Positions 12,000 to 22,322 are shown, counted from the first letter of the stretch. The stretch is 64,000 bases of DNA from Pinus tabuliformis (GCA_031772625.1 CM062820.1:1075641369-1075705368), one strand, 5' to 3'. The notes: generated from the letters alone by a model not told the origin. A program made the numbers and translations.

Positions 12000-12410
12000 A
12001 TATTAAACATAGGTTTGATCTAAAGTGGTCATTGTTTTAAATATAAAGTTTTGTCTTAAAATATTTTTGTCTCAAAATGCTTTTGTCTTAAATATAAAGT
12101 TTTGTCTCAAAATATTTTCGTCTTAAATTATTTTTGTCTTAAATATAAAGTTTTGTCTTAAAATATTTTTGTCTCAAACTACTTTTGCCTTAAAATATTT
12201 TTTGCCTTAAACTATTTTTGTCTTAAATATAAAGTTTTGTCTTAAAATATTTTTGTCTCAACCTATTTTTGTCTTAAATTTTATATTTAAGACAAATCAA
12301 TTGATATTAATTTTTAATGTAAAATAACTAAAATAAAAAATGAGTTTTTGAGATAAAAGATTTCTTTTGTCTTAAAAAAATGTCTCAAAAGTGCCCTTGG
12401 TGTAGTAGTG
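12000..12410 (+). mobile_element. CACTA-like transposon end with subterminal repeats
   Basis: The segment ends at 12410 in TGTAGTAGTG, the right-end signature (inverse of CACTACTACA) of CACTA/En-Spm elements. The preceding 370 bp are packed with variants of TTTTGTCTTAAA and TTTTGTCTCAAA, many followed by TATAAAG. Dense short subterminal motifs are the transposase-binding landscape expected for CACTA ends. A matching CACTAC left end was not found: the LINE B 5' end truncates the block on the left. It is possibly a MITE remnant. Confidence 0.45.
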
Positions 12411-12612
12411 GCTATTGGTGGGTGTGAAGTCTTTATATAAAGTTAATCGTGTGCATGAAATAGATAATTCGTGGAGATGGATAGAGTAAATTTTCATGAC
12501 AATGATAGGCTATTTATGCTGAACACTATAGGCTATTGGTGGGTGTGAAGTCTTTATATAAAGTTAATCGTGCACATGAAATAGATAATTCGTGGAGATG
12601 GATAGAGTAAGA
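12411..12612. repeat. 121-bp tandem duplication next to the CACTA-like end
   Basis: The block beginning CTATTGGTGGGTGTGAAG (12412) recurs at 12533 and is nearly identical for about 80 bases (period 121). The first copy begins immediately at the transposon-like end. No coding content. Confidence 0.8.
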
Positions 12613-12672
12613 TTTTATGTAGTTGATGGAGGTTTTATCCATCCACATCGCAATTTTAAGCAACATCATTAT

Positions 12673-12675
<3 letters not shown>

Positions 12676-12708
<33 letters not shown>

Positions 12709-12709
12709 T
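12676..12709. repeat. ATA trinucleotide microsatellite
   Basis: About eleven uninterrupted AAT/ATA units. Confidence 0.95.
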
Positions 12710-12960
12710 GTCACTACAAAATTTTATTGTTGGGTACACTATTGAAAGAAGAAAGGCCCACCTTCTTGACTGGGGTTGTCTATCCTTCATTTGTCACCAT
12801 GAAGAGGAAAACAACTTATCAACTGAGTCAATTTGCAGAACTAACTGGGCAAAAAGCGTTTGAAAATCTATACCCCTTTGATTGACAATAACCAAGTTAT
12901 TCAACAAACCAAGAAAAATCTTGGTGGATCTGTGGCTATTGAATGAAGCTGATTTACTCT

Positions 12961-13220
12961 CAATGAAAACAATGAATCTGTACTGGTGTGGACTTAGTTT
13001 CTTAGTAACAATGAATTTGTACTAGTGTGGATTTAGTTTTTTAGTCACAATGAAAACAATGAATCTGTATTGGTGTTGACTTAGTTTCTTAGTAACAATG
13101 AAAAAAATGAATCCGTAAAGGTATGGACTTTAGTTTCTTAGTCACAATGAAAACAATGAATCTGTACTGGTGTGGACTTAGTTTCTTAGTCACACTGAAA
13201 ATAATGAATTTGTACAAGTG
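12961..13220. repeat. 48-bp minisatellite, about 5.5 copies
   Basis: Units begin at about 12961, 13009 (shortened), 13048, 13096, 13145 and 13193. Each has the pattern CAATGAAAACAATGAATC then a TGGTGTGGACTTAGTTTCTT core. Four of the six are 48-49 bp long. The unit is a multiple of three, but all frames I checked contain stops in most copies, so a repeat protein is not supported. Confidence 0.85.
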
Positions 13221-13285
13221 AATTAAAATTTTCCTCCAAGATGATTGAATTAAAATTTTCCTCAAAGATGATTGTTGGAAAGGGT

Positions 13286-13309
13286 GGATAGATAGATAGA
13301 TAGATAGAG
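13286..13309. repeat. GATA tetranucleotide microsatellite
   Basis: About five and a half uninterrupted GATA units. Confidence 0.95.
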
Positions 13310-13423
13310 CGAGCTATTGATTCATTCAAGTATTAATGTTATTAGTTTATAATTTCTCTCAAAAATGTAAAGAAAGAAAAATAAAAAATAAACAACTACT
13401 GGGTTATAAGATTAGTCATTAAT

Positions 13424-13939
13424 TTGCAAATCCATATTCCATCCATTAAGAATGATGATGTTATTGTACAATCTTGTCAGTTTCCAAGTGATTATGAAAA
13501 TGAGAACAGTGATGAAGAAGAATTTGTTTTAGAGCCCCTTGCAGATACAAATCTTCCTCAAGGTTCAGAAAATAAAAAGTTTGTTGATGAAAATGAGTTT
13601 GCCCCAAATTCTATAGATATGGACACTTATGCTGTTGAAAATATTATGGAGGATACTTTTGCTAATTTGTCGCAGCCATATGGAAATAATGCTTATTCTT
13701 CTCCTTTTATTGATTCACAAAAGGTAATGCTTGAGTATTTTCAAGATCCCTTCGGCAGTCTTTTGCAAGCATTGGAGAAGATGAATGTTGTTTGGTTTGT
13801 TAGCATAAGCCTTGGTTTCACTTATTATTGTGAGTTACCTACATGTACATCATTATGCTTGCTCGAGGAAAGAGAGAGCAAAATTTCAGTAAGTAGACAT
13901 CTACTAGATTGGTTACAATGGAAGGATCACTTCACATGA
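13424..13939 (+). CDS. Unrecognised 171-codon acidic ORF, possible exon
   Basis: I do not recognise this protein. The first 100 residues are acidic and hydrophilic (SDEEEFVLEPLAD, NSIDMDTYAVENIMED), with composition like real coding sequence rather than a random AT-rich frame. After residue 100 the composition changes to hydrophobic. A possible splice donor (AAAG then GTAATG, about 13721) lies at that change, so only 13424-13721 may be exon. No neighbouring exon was identified. It could be a remnant of a host gene or of a captured fragment. Confidence 0.2.
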   Translation: MQIHIPSIKNDDVIVQSCQFPSDYENENSDEEEFVLEPLADTNLPQGSENKKFVDENEFAPNSIDMDTYAVENIMEDTFANLSQPYGNNAYSSPFIDSQKVMLEYFQDPFGSLLQALEKMNVVWFVSISLGFTYYCELPTCTSLCLLEERESKISVSRHLLDWLQWKDHFT

Positions 13940-15533
13940 TTGTACATATTTCTTCAGTAGGTAGGTGGTATTCATCAGGATTTGAAGCCCTCAAATCTCA
14001 ATGGTCTGCTGCCATTAATAAGTTTTGTAAGTACTTCTGTCAGTTAAGTGAGTCAGTATTGAGTCATTTTTCAATGAGTTTTCAGTTTGTCACAAGTCAG
14101 TTTGTGTCATTTGAGTTTTCAGCATTTAGTCATGCATTTCAATATTGAGTTTTTGACCGTATTGCCCCACATAGTTAGGCAATTGGTCTACGATGTTCTT
14201 GACACCTCCAAGGAGCTGCCATCCCCAATAATGTCGATGTTAGTGTTAGTATTTGCATACTACCATTAGTGATCAAACTCCTCTTTTCATATTCATATTA
14301 GGATCTCACTCAGAAATTTTTGTCATTCCACCTAGGTCCTCATTCAAAAATTAGTCATTGATGGTAGTCTTAGTCCAAAAACATCACTCTTCCATAAATG
14401 CGATTACTTGCTGGCATAGTTTCATATCTTGATGATTGTACATCTTCCATAAAGTTAATTTTATCATGCCATTTGTATCAGTCATGATGTCATCATGTCT
14501 TATGTCGGACAAGTTCACCTGAAGTCTACTTGTTCAAGGTCCCATTAGGTCACTAGGTTTCATTCCTCCAAGGTCTAATAAAACACCATTCACTGCATAA
14601 GGCCAGCAAAAGCATGAGAGTGAAAGAAATAATATCCCTTTTTCATTCAAAGAGGATTTGCAAACATCTAACTATGGTTGCCCGAGCTTTAATTTTCATT
14701 CCAAAGTATAGGTTTGGTTTCAGATTGTAATTTTATTTCAAAAAAAGAAATGTAATATTTTTATTTATTTATGTAATTTTATGTTAATTATATGTAATAA
14801 GTTACTATTCCTAAGTTGTTCACTCAAACTCTATTACCAACATCATCCACTTGCAAAGGAAAAATTCAGAAGTCAAAGAACATTAGTGTGAAAATTTGAA
14901 AAGTGACATGAAACATTAGAAAATGGGTTTTCAAAGCATAAATCAAACCCATTCAAGTATAAAAGCCCTCAAAGACATCAATTCAACATTCATTTGCACT
15001 CTTACACTCTCAAAGCATCCTCAACAGAAGGGAATTTTCGAGTTTTAAATGAAATGATGCAAAACGGGGGTAGAGGGCGCATTTTCCTTAAAACACTGCG
15101 CATTTCCTAAGGGCATTGCGCGCCTGTTAAGAGTGTTGCGTGTTTGACCAGATTGATGCACATTTGCCTGAAAACGTCAAGAGATTGCCTAAAGAGCACT
15201 ACATCATCTCCAAGCTTCAAAATGTGTCACCAACATGCTCTAGAAAACAAGTAGGTTGAAATCATATCACTGCTCTCCTCCACAGTTGAATTATATGGAG
15301 TTTCTTTATGTTTTGGTGTCCTACTAAATTCAAAACGCTAGTAACATAATCCCATTCCTAAATTTCATTTTCTAGTAGCCCACTACCTTTCCTACATTTC
15401 AAAAATACCCCCGATCACCTCCCTCATATCACACATCCCCATTTTCATCTCCTTAATTTCCTCACACCGTCCCATACTCTCTACACTTACATTCCATTTC
15501 ATCATCTCCCTAGGGTTTGACTCTAATAACTCA
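13940..15533. other. Non-coding stretch with a short GCGCA-type repeat
   Basis: No gene is seen. At about 15065-15175 a short motif of the form GCGCATTT or its variants recurs four or five times at 20-30 bp spacing (CTGCGCATTTCC, CATTGCGCGCC, TTGCGTGTTTGACC, TGCACATTTGCC). A related TGCGTTTGACA motif recurs at 27600-27680, beyond the split ORF, so both may be parts of the same old element. Confidence 0.35.
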
Positions 15534-15656
15534 TGGCAGAAGAAGAGAAAAAAAGTCATAGTGAGGAAGAAGGACAGGAGAGGAGGCTATCTAAGAGAGG
15601 AGGGAGAATCACTAGACTTGAGCCAACCAATTGTCTAGTCAATTTAATGTCTTAAA
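15534..15656 (+). pseudogene. Possible N-terminus of the split transposon-type ORF
   Basis: A 40-codon open frame starts MAEEEKKSHSEEEG and runs into RRLSKRGGRITRLEPTN. It is charged and serine-rich, a plausible leader for the domain that begins near 17041. The intervening sequence looks like an unrelated insertion (see 15660-17035). The link to the downstream domain is inference from order and orientation. Confidence 0.3.
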
Positions 15657-15659
15657 TTG

Positions 15660-17035
15660 CTCTACATAAATTATCAATCCGGGTATCATAAACTGATGAA
15701 GTGTGGTGCACTATATGTGCTTAGTTAACCTTTCTCTTACTTCGTTGTTTTATAGTTTATGTTGTTTTTGGGGTTTTGTTCTTGTTGGTTTTCTAAGGTC
15801 TTAAGAATACTTTTAAAGGACAAGTATGGATAAAGATTTCAAGACAAGGCCTATGTCCTTAATGGTAACTTCCAAAACTTAGCACTTCAAAAGAACTTAA
15901 AACATGTTATTGATGGAGTTAGTACTTAAACAAAAGTGTAAATATACAACTAGCTCAATCAAAATAAAATGCAATAATCAAATAATGAGAGAATGACTAT
16001 GAGACCCAGTATCCTTGCTGCTTCAGCCAAAAGGACAAGATGATTCTATCACGTCATTAGTTCATTAAAAGGCTATGTGCATCACTAATCTACAATCAAC
16101 TTGAAAGCAATTTATGTACAATAATATACATGTTAAAAAGAAAATAAAATGTAGTAATTCAAACTGTACATTAATATACATGAAAATCAGAAAAAGAAAT
16201 GCAAGAAATTAAAGTGACAACTATACAAGGCAGGGGCCCCCTTACTACCTATGAAATCAAAGCAAAATTAAACACACTTGCATAAATTAAAATTGCATGA
16301 ATGAAAATCTAATCTACCTTACATTCTACAAAGCAATATTTACAAAATGAAATCTACTCTACTTACATCCTAATATGCTCCATGACATCTACTTCACATC
16401 TCCTTCCATGTTGAGAACATCAAAGCTTTATTCAATTTCTTCAAAGGTGCAAAGTACAACAAAACTCTCCAAAGCTTTCAAAAGCCATGGGACTAACAAG
16501 CTAAAAGGACTAAGCAAAGACTAAAAGGGAAGACTAACAAATGAAGGAGAGAGATCTCCTATTTATACAAAAAGATGAGAGCCATCTCATTAATGAGAAT
16601 CCATGAATCTCTCCCTCTACCTCTAGAGTCCTAATCAGAATAGGAACCGATAAGACACATGTCTTTTTAGAGTTACAATACAATTAGGAGATGTGACACA
16701 TATCCTCACGATCCCATGATTCTTTCCACTCAAATTCGAATTTGGCCTTAGGGTGCCACATAAGGGTCTTCTAGAAGTCTCCTTTCAACCTACACATGTC
16801 AACAACCTCAACCCATTTGTTAGGTATAAGCATATGCACATTATTTTCTAATATTTAACCACAAATTCACTTAAAAGGCTTAGAAATAATAAAGATTGGA
16901 AAAACATAAAGGTGGCCCAATAATAATGAAAGTGGGATGAATGTGGTGACATAGTAGTAAAATGGAGGTGATATAATGGACATATTAGTGAAAGTGTAAT
17001 GCAAATGAATGACATTTTCAAGACTCAACACCAAT
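15660..17035 (-). repeat. Possible solo LTR or other insertion
   Basis: This 1.4-kb non-coding block separates the two parts of an apparently single ORF. On the minus strand a TATA-like TTTTTGTATAAATAGG occurs at about 16555-16570, upstream of a run resembling an LTR R/U5 region. Exact ends, TG/CA termini and a target duplication could not be settled by eye. Confidence 0.25.
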
Positions 17036-17040
17036 ACCAG

Positions 17041-18449
17041 AGAACTCATGGCATCTCCCGTCACTGTGACATGCTTTAAGCATGTGGGTTGTTTGGAGTT
17101 TTGTGAGAAAGTACAAAGGATCCAATATTATCCTATGTTGACCAGATTATTCATCACCAACCTCCATGAAAACCAGGCAACCATTGTTGGTGTCACCTTC
17201 ATTGTATCTCCTGCTATCATATCAGTTGTCTCTGGGATCCCAAATGTTGGGGGAAAATGGTTTAAACAACGAGAATTAGATCATTTCTATTATGATCCAT
17301 ATCTTAAACCAATGTACAAGAATGAGAGAAAGAGGAATTTTCCTTTCTCTTACCTCCTAGACAGATATGCTCCCATGATGAAAATCCTCATGAAGTACTT
17401 CACTTGTGAGGGTAGGTTTTCTAGGCTTTATCCCTATCATATTCGGCTACTCATGCATTTCACAAGGGTCAAAATACTCAATATGCCCTACTATATATAC
17501 TGAAGCATTGACAAGATGTCATTCATTGCCCAAAATATTGTGATCATCAAATGAAAAGTATCTTTCACCACTCCCTCATAAAGATGATAGTCCTCCATTA
17601 CCTTGATGAGCTTATCATTGCATGGGACACCTTTATTTCCAATGATATTTTCAATGTCACACCTATTCAGCATGGCCAAAAATCACATTCATCATCTCAT
17701 CTTTCCACATCCATTCCTCCACCTCAGCCTACATTTCATACATCATCACCAAATCAGTCTCTTTCACCCACCTCACCACCATCATCTCCATTTCACACTA
17801 AGACTGGGTCACCTAGCAAGGGTGAAATTAGCAAGCATAAGAGGGCTAATTTGGGCATAATGGCACATACTTATCATAGGGGCCATAGGCAGGTGTTTTC
17901 CCCACATATTGTGGGAGGGGCCTTGACTTCTTCATCAGCAAAGTAGGTATAGAAGGGCAAGGAGAAGATGACAAAGACATAGATCTAGCGGCAAGAGGAA
18001 GACCTCCATGAAACAGAGTAGGATTTTGGGTTAGTTGACCTAATTGAGCATGATGATAGTGAAAGAAAAAGAATTTTCATCAAAGAAAAGGATGCACTCA
18101 TAGGGGAGCTCTAGGTAAACTTGCAGAGGGCAAAATATATCATTTCGTACTATGTTTGAGACCAAACAAGAGCTCATGGAGATTCAGTTCGTCAAGGCAA
18201 AGGGGGAGGCTGAAAAGACTAAGATTTTACTTGATGAAACATATGGAGAATATGGTGAACAACTTGATGAATAGGTGCTAAGAAAAATGCCAGAGACTAG
18301 AGGCCTAAAAAGAGCATTGAAGTTAGAGGAATAGAAAGAGTCTGAACTAGCTAATCAGCTCACCCTAAATGAATAGTTTTCCAAAATGATGACTGAGAGC
18401 CGAGAGTATTGGCTTGGGAGGGTAAACGTTCATCTTGAGAAACTCCTAG
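17041..18449 (+). pseudogene. Plant transposon-type ORF, N-terminal domain and coiled coil (broken)
   Basis: Residues encoded at 17041-17503 form a well-kept domain with LTRLFITNLHENQA, VGVTFIVSPAIISVVSGIPNVG and YPYHIRLLMHFTR. It resembles the 'putative plant transposon protein' type found in plant LTR-element ORFs: a V.G..I-type strand followed by an I..GIP loop. A proline/serine/histidine-rich linker follows (17690-17820), then an E/K-rich coiled-coil-like part (18060-18440) with several stops. The frame is cut at 18449 by the LTR element and resumes at 26980. Family assignment is from pattern memory and is not certain. Confidence 0.5.
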
Positions 18450-19498
18450 TGTTGTGGGGAAAAGTATCCGACTCGGAATGACCCTATCCCTACTCTAAGG
18501 GTGATAGTTCCTTAGCAACAACTGAAAGTAAAGCTTTGATATTTTTCCTTTATGAAAGTATAGAGAAGGAAGAAAAGATTGACCAACCGATGTCTTTCGC
18601 TTTTGTCGATCCTGTCTTCTCTCTTTGCCTCTTGTTCCCAGCTCCTTGCTCCCTTTGCCGGCCCAGCTACACAAAGATCCTGCAAAAACAAGAGAGGGAA
18701 ACTACAAGAAACATGTACTCATAACTGATGCATGGATTAGAATGAATCAAATATACAGATAAAAACAATACATCATTGCAATACAAGTATATAGGAGAAC
18801 ATCAAAGCTTTATTGATAGAAGAAAAAGGTTCTGAGAAGGTTACAACCATAAATGGCTCCAATCCAGCAGCAAGAAATCTCCTCTTCCCCTCTATAAAAG
18901 CAATCACCCAATAGCTCTAACTGTAAACCAACAACACTTCCTTACTTTGCACAAAATTCCAGCCCCCCTAGACCTCATAGAAGAGCTCTATATATAGGAG
19001 ATTTGGAGAAAGGATGAGTCAGCTTGAGACTGACCTAAAGCTGCCTTGTGTCCTCTCCCTCTTCAGTTAAACTTCAGTTCTTGAGTCCACTTGGAGATCC
19101 TTGCTTCCACATGGAGATCAAGTACCTCTTACTCACCATAGGGCGAATTCCTTGAACCAAGTGTCAGTTTGGAAGCTTCCTGGGCAGTTGACACCTTGCA
19201 GAATGACTGTGCCACTTGGCCAATCTCGCCCAGCGCAGGTAGCCTTCATTGGTTTTGACTTTCAGCGCAGGTACAAGGAGGAGCAGTTGACATTCAGCGC
19301 AGATGCTCAGTGGAGCAGCTGACATGATCCAAAAATAGCCTGTTTTTGAGTGTTTTCAGGTGGAGAACTGATAGGAAGTGCTGTGGTTTGCTGACCTTGT
19401 TCCTCTAGGGGTAAGAACAACATGTTTAGGGACTGAGGATCCCTGTAATTATTGACATTTCATGCTCCATGCTGCGAGGCACAAAAATGTCTATAACA
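18450..19498 (-). repeat. 3' LTR of the non-autonomous element
   Basis: 1,049 bp. It is the left LTR, which is the 3' LTR because the element is on the minus strand. It carries a TATA-type CTATATATAGAGC in minus orientation near 18988-19000. Sequences of the form CAGCGCAG recur in its U3 part (19228-19310). Confidence 0.95.
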
Positions 19499-19512
19499 GT
19501 TGCCCCCTAAAG
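19499..19512 (-). other. Polypurine tract
   Basis: On the minus strand CTTTAGGGGGCAAC directly precedes the 3' LTR. Position and purine content match a plus-strand primer tract. Confidence 0.75.
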
Positions 19513-19690
19513 TATGAGGTCGTTTATCGGGTGAAATGCTTTATCCAGAGGGTCCGAAGTTCATTCAAGTGCTGAGAGGTGCCCTGTAATACAATACAAT
19601 ACAATATATTATTTTTCATTATGTTTTCATGATCTAGCTGAGGCGGGCATTCCCATGCTCAGCTTTATAAATACATTTTGGTACATAGAA

Positions 19691-19756
19691 CAGACGATCG
19701 TCTGATGGTAGACTGATAATTTTCTGCTGAAATTATCATCCTTTGAATAGGATGAT
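19691..19756. other. Cluster of perfect short palindromes upstream of the 3' LTR
   Basis: CAGACGATCGTCTG (19691-19704) is a 14-bp palindrome. GATAATTT and AAATTATC (19715-19722, 19730-19737) and ATCATCCT and AGGATGAT (19735-19742, 19749-19756) form two adjoining 8-bp hairpins. It lies about 200 bp from the polypurine tract inside the young element. Function unknown. Confidence 0.6.
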
Positions 19757-20648
19757 CATCTGCTGCAATGATGTACATGACAAATGCTTTTATATTTCCT
19801 GAATATGTATCGCAGCCCGGATGGATGAAACTAGATCCGGGGTCTTCAAACTCGTTCGATCTTCACTCTAAGTACAAGTCGATCCATGTGAGAATTTCGC
19901 TGAAGTCGAACATGGAAAGACATCGCTTGATTACCGGTCAATGATGAAAAACCGTTAACAAGCGCGAGAGGAATCACCGATAATGATAATGACCCTCAAG
20001 GTACTGCAGTACAATTCACGTGGCGTGAATAAAGGACTTGGCGTCGAACGCCACGCAAAATCTTCTGGTCGAAGGTCATTGATGTATACCTGTCGCCGGA
20101 AGTGAGAAACTTGCCATTGAGGCATGCAAGCTTCAAAGTACTGATTGGGTTGTTCCTGGATCAACTTCTTGGATAATGAGCTGAAGTCGACAAGAAGCAA
20201 TCCGTCAAAGGAGGGCCTTAATGAATCCCACATCAATGACACGGAACGGAGCTAATGATTTTAGTGGAGGTGAAAACAAACTGTGACATATGATTCAAGG
20301 TGGCGATCATGAATGGATGAAGGATAATGTATGGCAGTGGATGGGACACGGTTGACACTTTCAGAATGACCTCTCTTGAACATGTAACGACACTGATGCG
20401 ATGGATCGGTAGCATTACCCCAAAATGTGGATGGTTTGGCGAAGACCATGGTGATGAGACCGGTGAATGAAACAACCCAACCCGATGTGGTACGGAAGAA
20501 AAGTGTCATGTTCAAGAGCGACTTGCTACCATTAAGCTTTGATGTTCTCCCAATTTTTCCCCAGTCATTTCTGACCAGTACCTCTTTATTTTTGTCAAGC
20601 TTGAGGAGGATAACATATGCTTGTTCTATAACCTGCCCTTCGGGCAAG

Positions 20649-21060
20649 CCTATCGCTATGATTTAACGAGCTTAGCGATAGGGAAACTCGTTCTCGTCTA
20701 AAGACAAGTTTGTCGCTATTTAATCATTTTAACGAGTCTAACGACAAGGAAAACTCAGTCCTTTTCATTTTTAGAGAGTCTGAAAAGGTACAGAAAGTTA
20801 ACTCCATAATTCCTTTTTCGTCATCTAATCCCTTAAGTCCGAAAAAGTATAAAACAATACAGAAGGGATGGGTGTTTGGTACTTTTAACGAGCCGAACAA
20901 GACAAGCGCTCGATCTTTTTGTGTAATAATCCCTCAGGTCCAAAAAGATTAAAGTCTAAAAGAGGGATAGCTCTTCCGGTCCCTTTAACGAGCTGGAAGG
21001 CCAGAACTCGGCAAACTTTTCATATTTTACGAGTCAGAAAAGAGCTCAAAGATGACTCGT
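20649..21060 (-). other. Array of eight hairpin/pseudoknot units
   Basis: Eight consecutive units of 40-58 nt fill this stretch. Each has a stem (S1), a 13-25 nt loop containing TTTAACGAG or a variant (or ATCCCTY in two units), the stem partner, and then a short segment complementary to the loop (S2). S1 pairs (plus-strand coordinates): 20649-20658/20673-20682 (10 bp), 20710-20715/20742-20747, 20760-20767/20781-20788, 20813-20820/20840-20847, 20873-20879/20893-20899, 20913-20921/20941-20949 (9 bp), 20973-20979/20993-20999, 21016-21021/21037-21042. S2 pairs include 20665-20670/20687-20692, 20828-20834/20863-20869, 20929-20935/20962-20968 and 21029-21035/21054-21060. Stems differ in sequence between units but stay paired. 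It lies in the 3' non-coding part of the element. Confidence 0.75.
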
Positions 21061-21366
21061 CTTTTGAGGAACGAGTGATAAACAGGGATAGCAACTGATT
21101 CCAGGTACAAATTGGAATTTTCCAATCACGGCAGTGTCACAAGGATGGCTAGGTGAAATCACTCTTCGCAGATGTTCCTCAAAATGGGTAAACACACAAA
21201 TGGAAGTGAATGATCGGCCAAATGACGGTGGAGGTGACGGTGCACAAACACGACCAAGGCTTTTATGGCTGATGAATTTACGATCTCAGAAGGTTATTTA
21301 CCGGGACAGGTTCTTTTTTTAGATAAAAATGAGCTTAAACTCTGGAGGGAACATTGCTCACTGCTT

Positions 21367-21465
21367 TTATTTATTTTTTAACGAGCATGAAGACCGCGTT
21401 AAAACTGCTCGGATCTTGCGTTTATTTTTTAACGAGCATGAACCATGTGCTAAAACTGCTCGAAA
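21367..21465. repeat. Two further AACGAGC...GCTCG units
   Basis: Two near-repeats about 50 bp apart share TTTTTTAACGAGCATGAA and end in AAAACTGCTCG. CGAGC can pair with GCTCG in each. The first stem of the standard unit is not clear, so they are listed as relatives rather than members of the array. Confidence 0.55.
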
Positions 21466-21859
21466 TACCAGTCATAAAATAAGAATGCCTCCTCTAAGGT
21501 TCGATTTTTTATAGAGCTTGCGCCTTACCAAAGCTATGCTCCAACTCATCCTTCCTTTATGTAAGTTCGGAAAATGGTTAATCTTAAAACCAGATAAATA
21601 ATCGCCCCTAGCTTACACTCCAAAAGGTTTGCATGCCCCCAGGTATAGGATAGAATTTCGAGGCTGCCCCTCTTCTCCCCCACTTCTGCTCTTCTTTGGG
21701 TGTTCCCAGCTACTTGTCACCTTGCTAATTTAACGATACTAGTCTTCTCGTTATTTTAAGGGGTCTTACGCGGTACTTGTCTTCCCGTCGGCCCAACTTT
21801 TAACGAACAGCTGTTTGTGACAAGAGAAGAACACTTCTCAAAGACAAAACATTGGTGTT

Positions 21860-22110
21860 ATTGAAGGAGGCTTGCCTCTTTCTTATTATCCAAAGACGGT
21901 TCTATTTGCTGCCGCAAATCAATCTCTTTCTTTGGCGATGTCTATCATTAGGTTACTCAAAGATGGTTACCCTATGTCACAACAATAGAATCTCTTTCTT
22001 TGGAGGCTGCCCCTACTTATCCTTCAAAACATTTGTTTTAATGGGTGAGGCTTGCTTTTCCCCAAAGATGGTTACTGCTTGTCGCAATAAGGGAATTCCT
22101 ACTTGGGCAT
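21860..22110. repeat. Imperfect 80-bp tandem repeats in the LTR element
   Basis: Three units each contain a CAAAGAYGGTT block, a TGTCRCAA-like block and ATCTCTTTCTTTGG, with GAGGCTTGCC or GAGGCTGCCCC between them. CAAAGA and TCTTTG within a unit are complementary. The region is non-coding and sits just 3' (element sense) of the knuckle-protease ORF. Confidence 0.5.
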
Positions 22111-22322
22111 TGCCCACTTCTTTAGACAAAGGTGAATGACTCTTTTGCCAAACACATAACTTTAACAAAAGAATACTATTCCAGAACAACCCCTCTTCCA
22201 TCCACGGACGGGGTACGGACTAGTCATATTCTTCTGCAGAAATTCTACCTTATACCCAGGGTTTCTTCTGCCCGAAGCAGACCAGGGTGCATGCCCCCTG
22301 GGTTCCAGTCTTTCTTTCCGAA

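Noticed and set aside
12712-12720. CACTAC as the left end of a CACTA element
   Set aside because: It lies to the right of the TGTAGTAGTG end, has no subterminal repeats next to it and no matching inverted partner.
18536-18724. 62-codon ORFs repeated three times (18536, 25704, 25999)
   Set aside because: They are antisense frames within the three LTR copies and repeat because the LTRs repeat.
20649-21060. CRISPR-like array
   Set aside because: Units have conserved loops and variable stems rather than identical repeats with unrelated spacers, and the sequence lies inside a plant LTR element.
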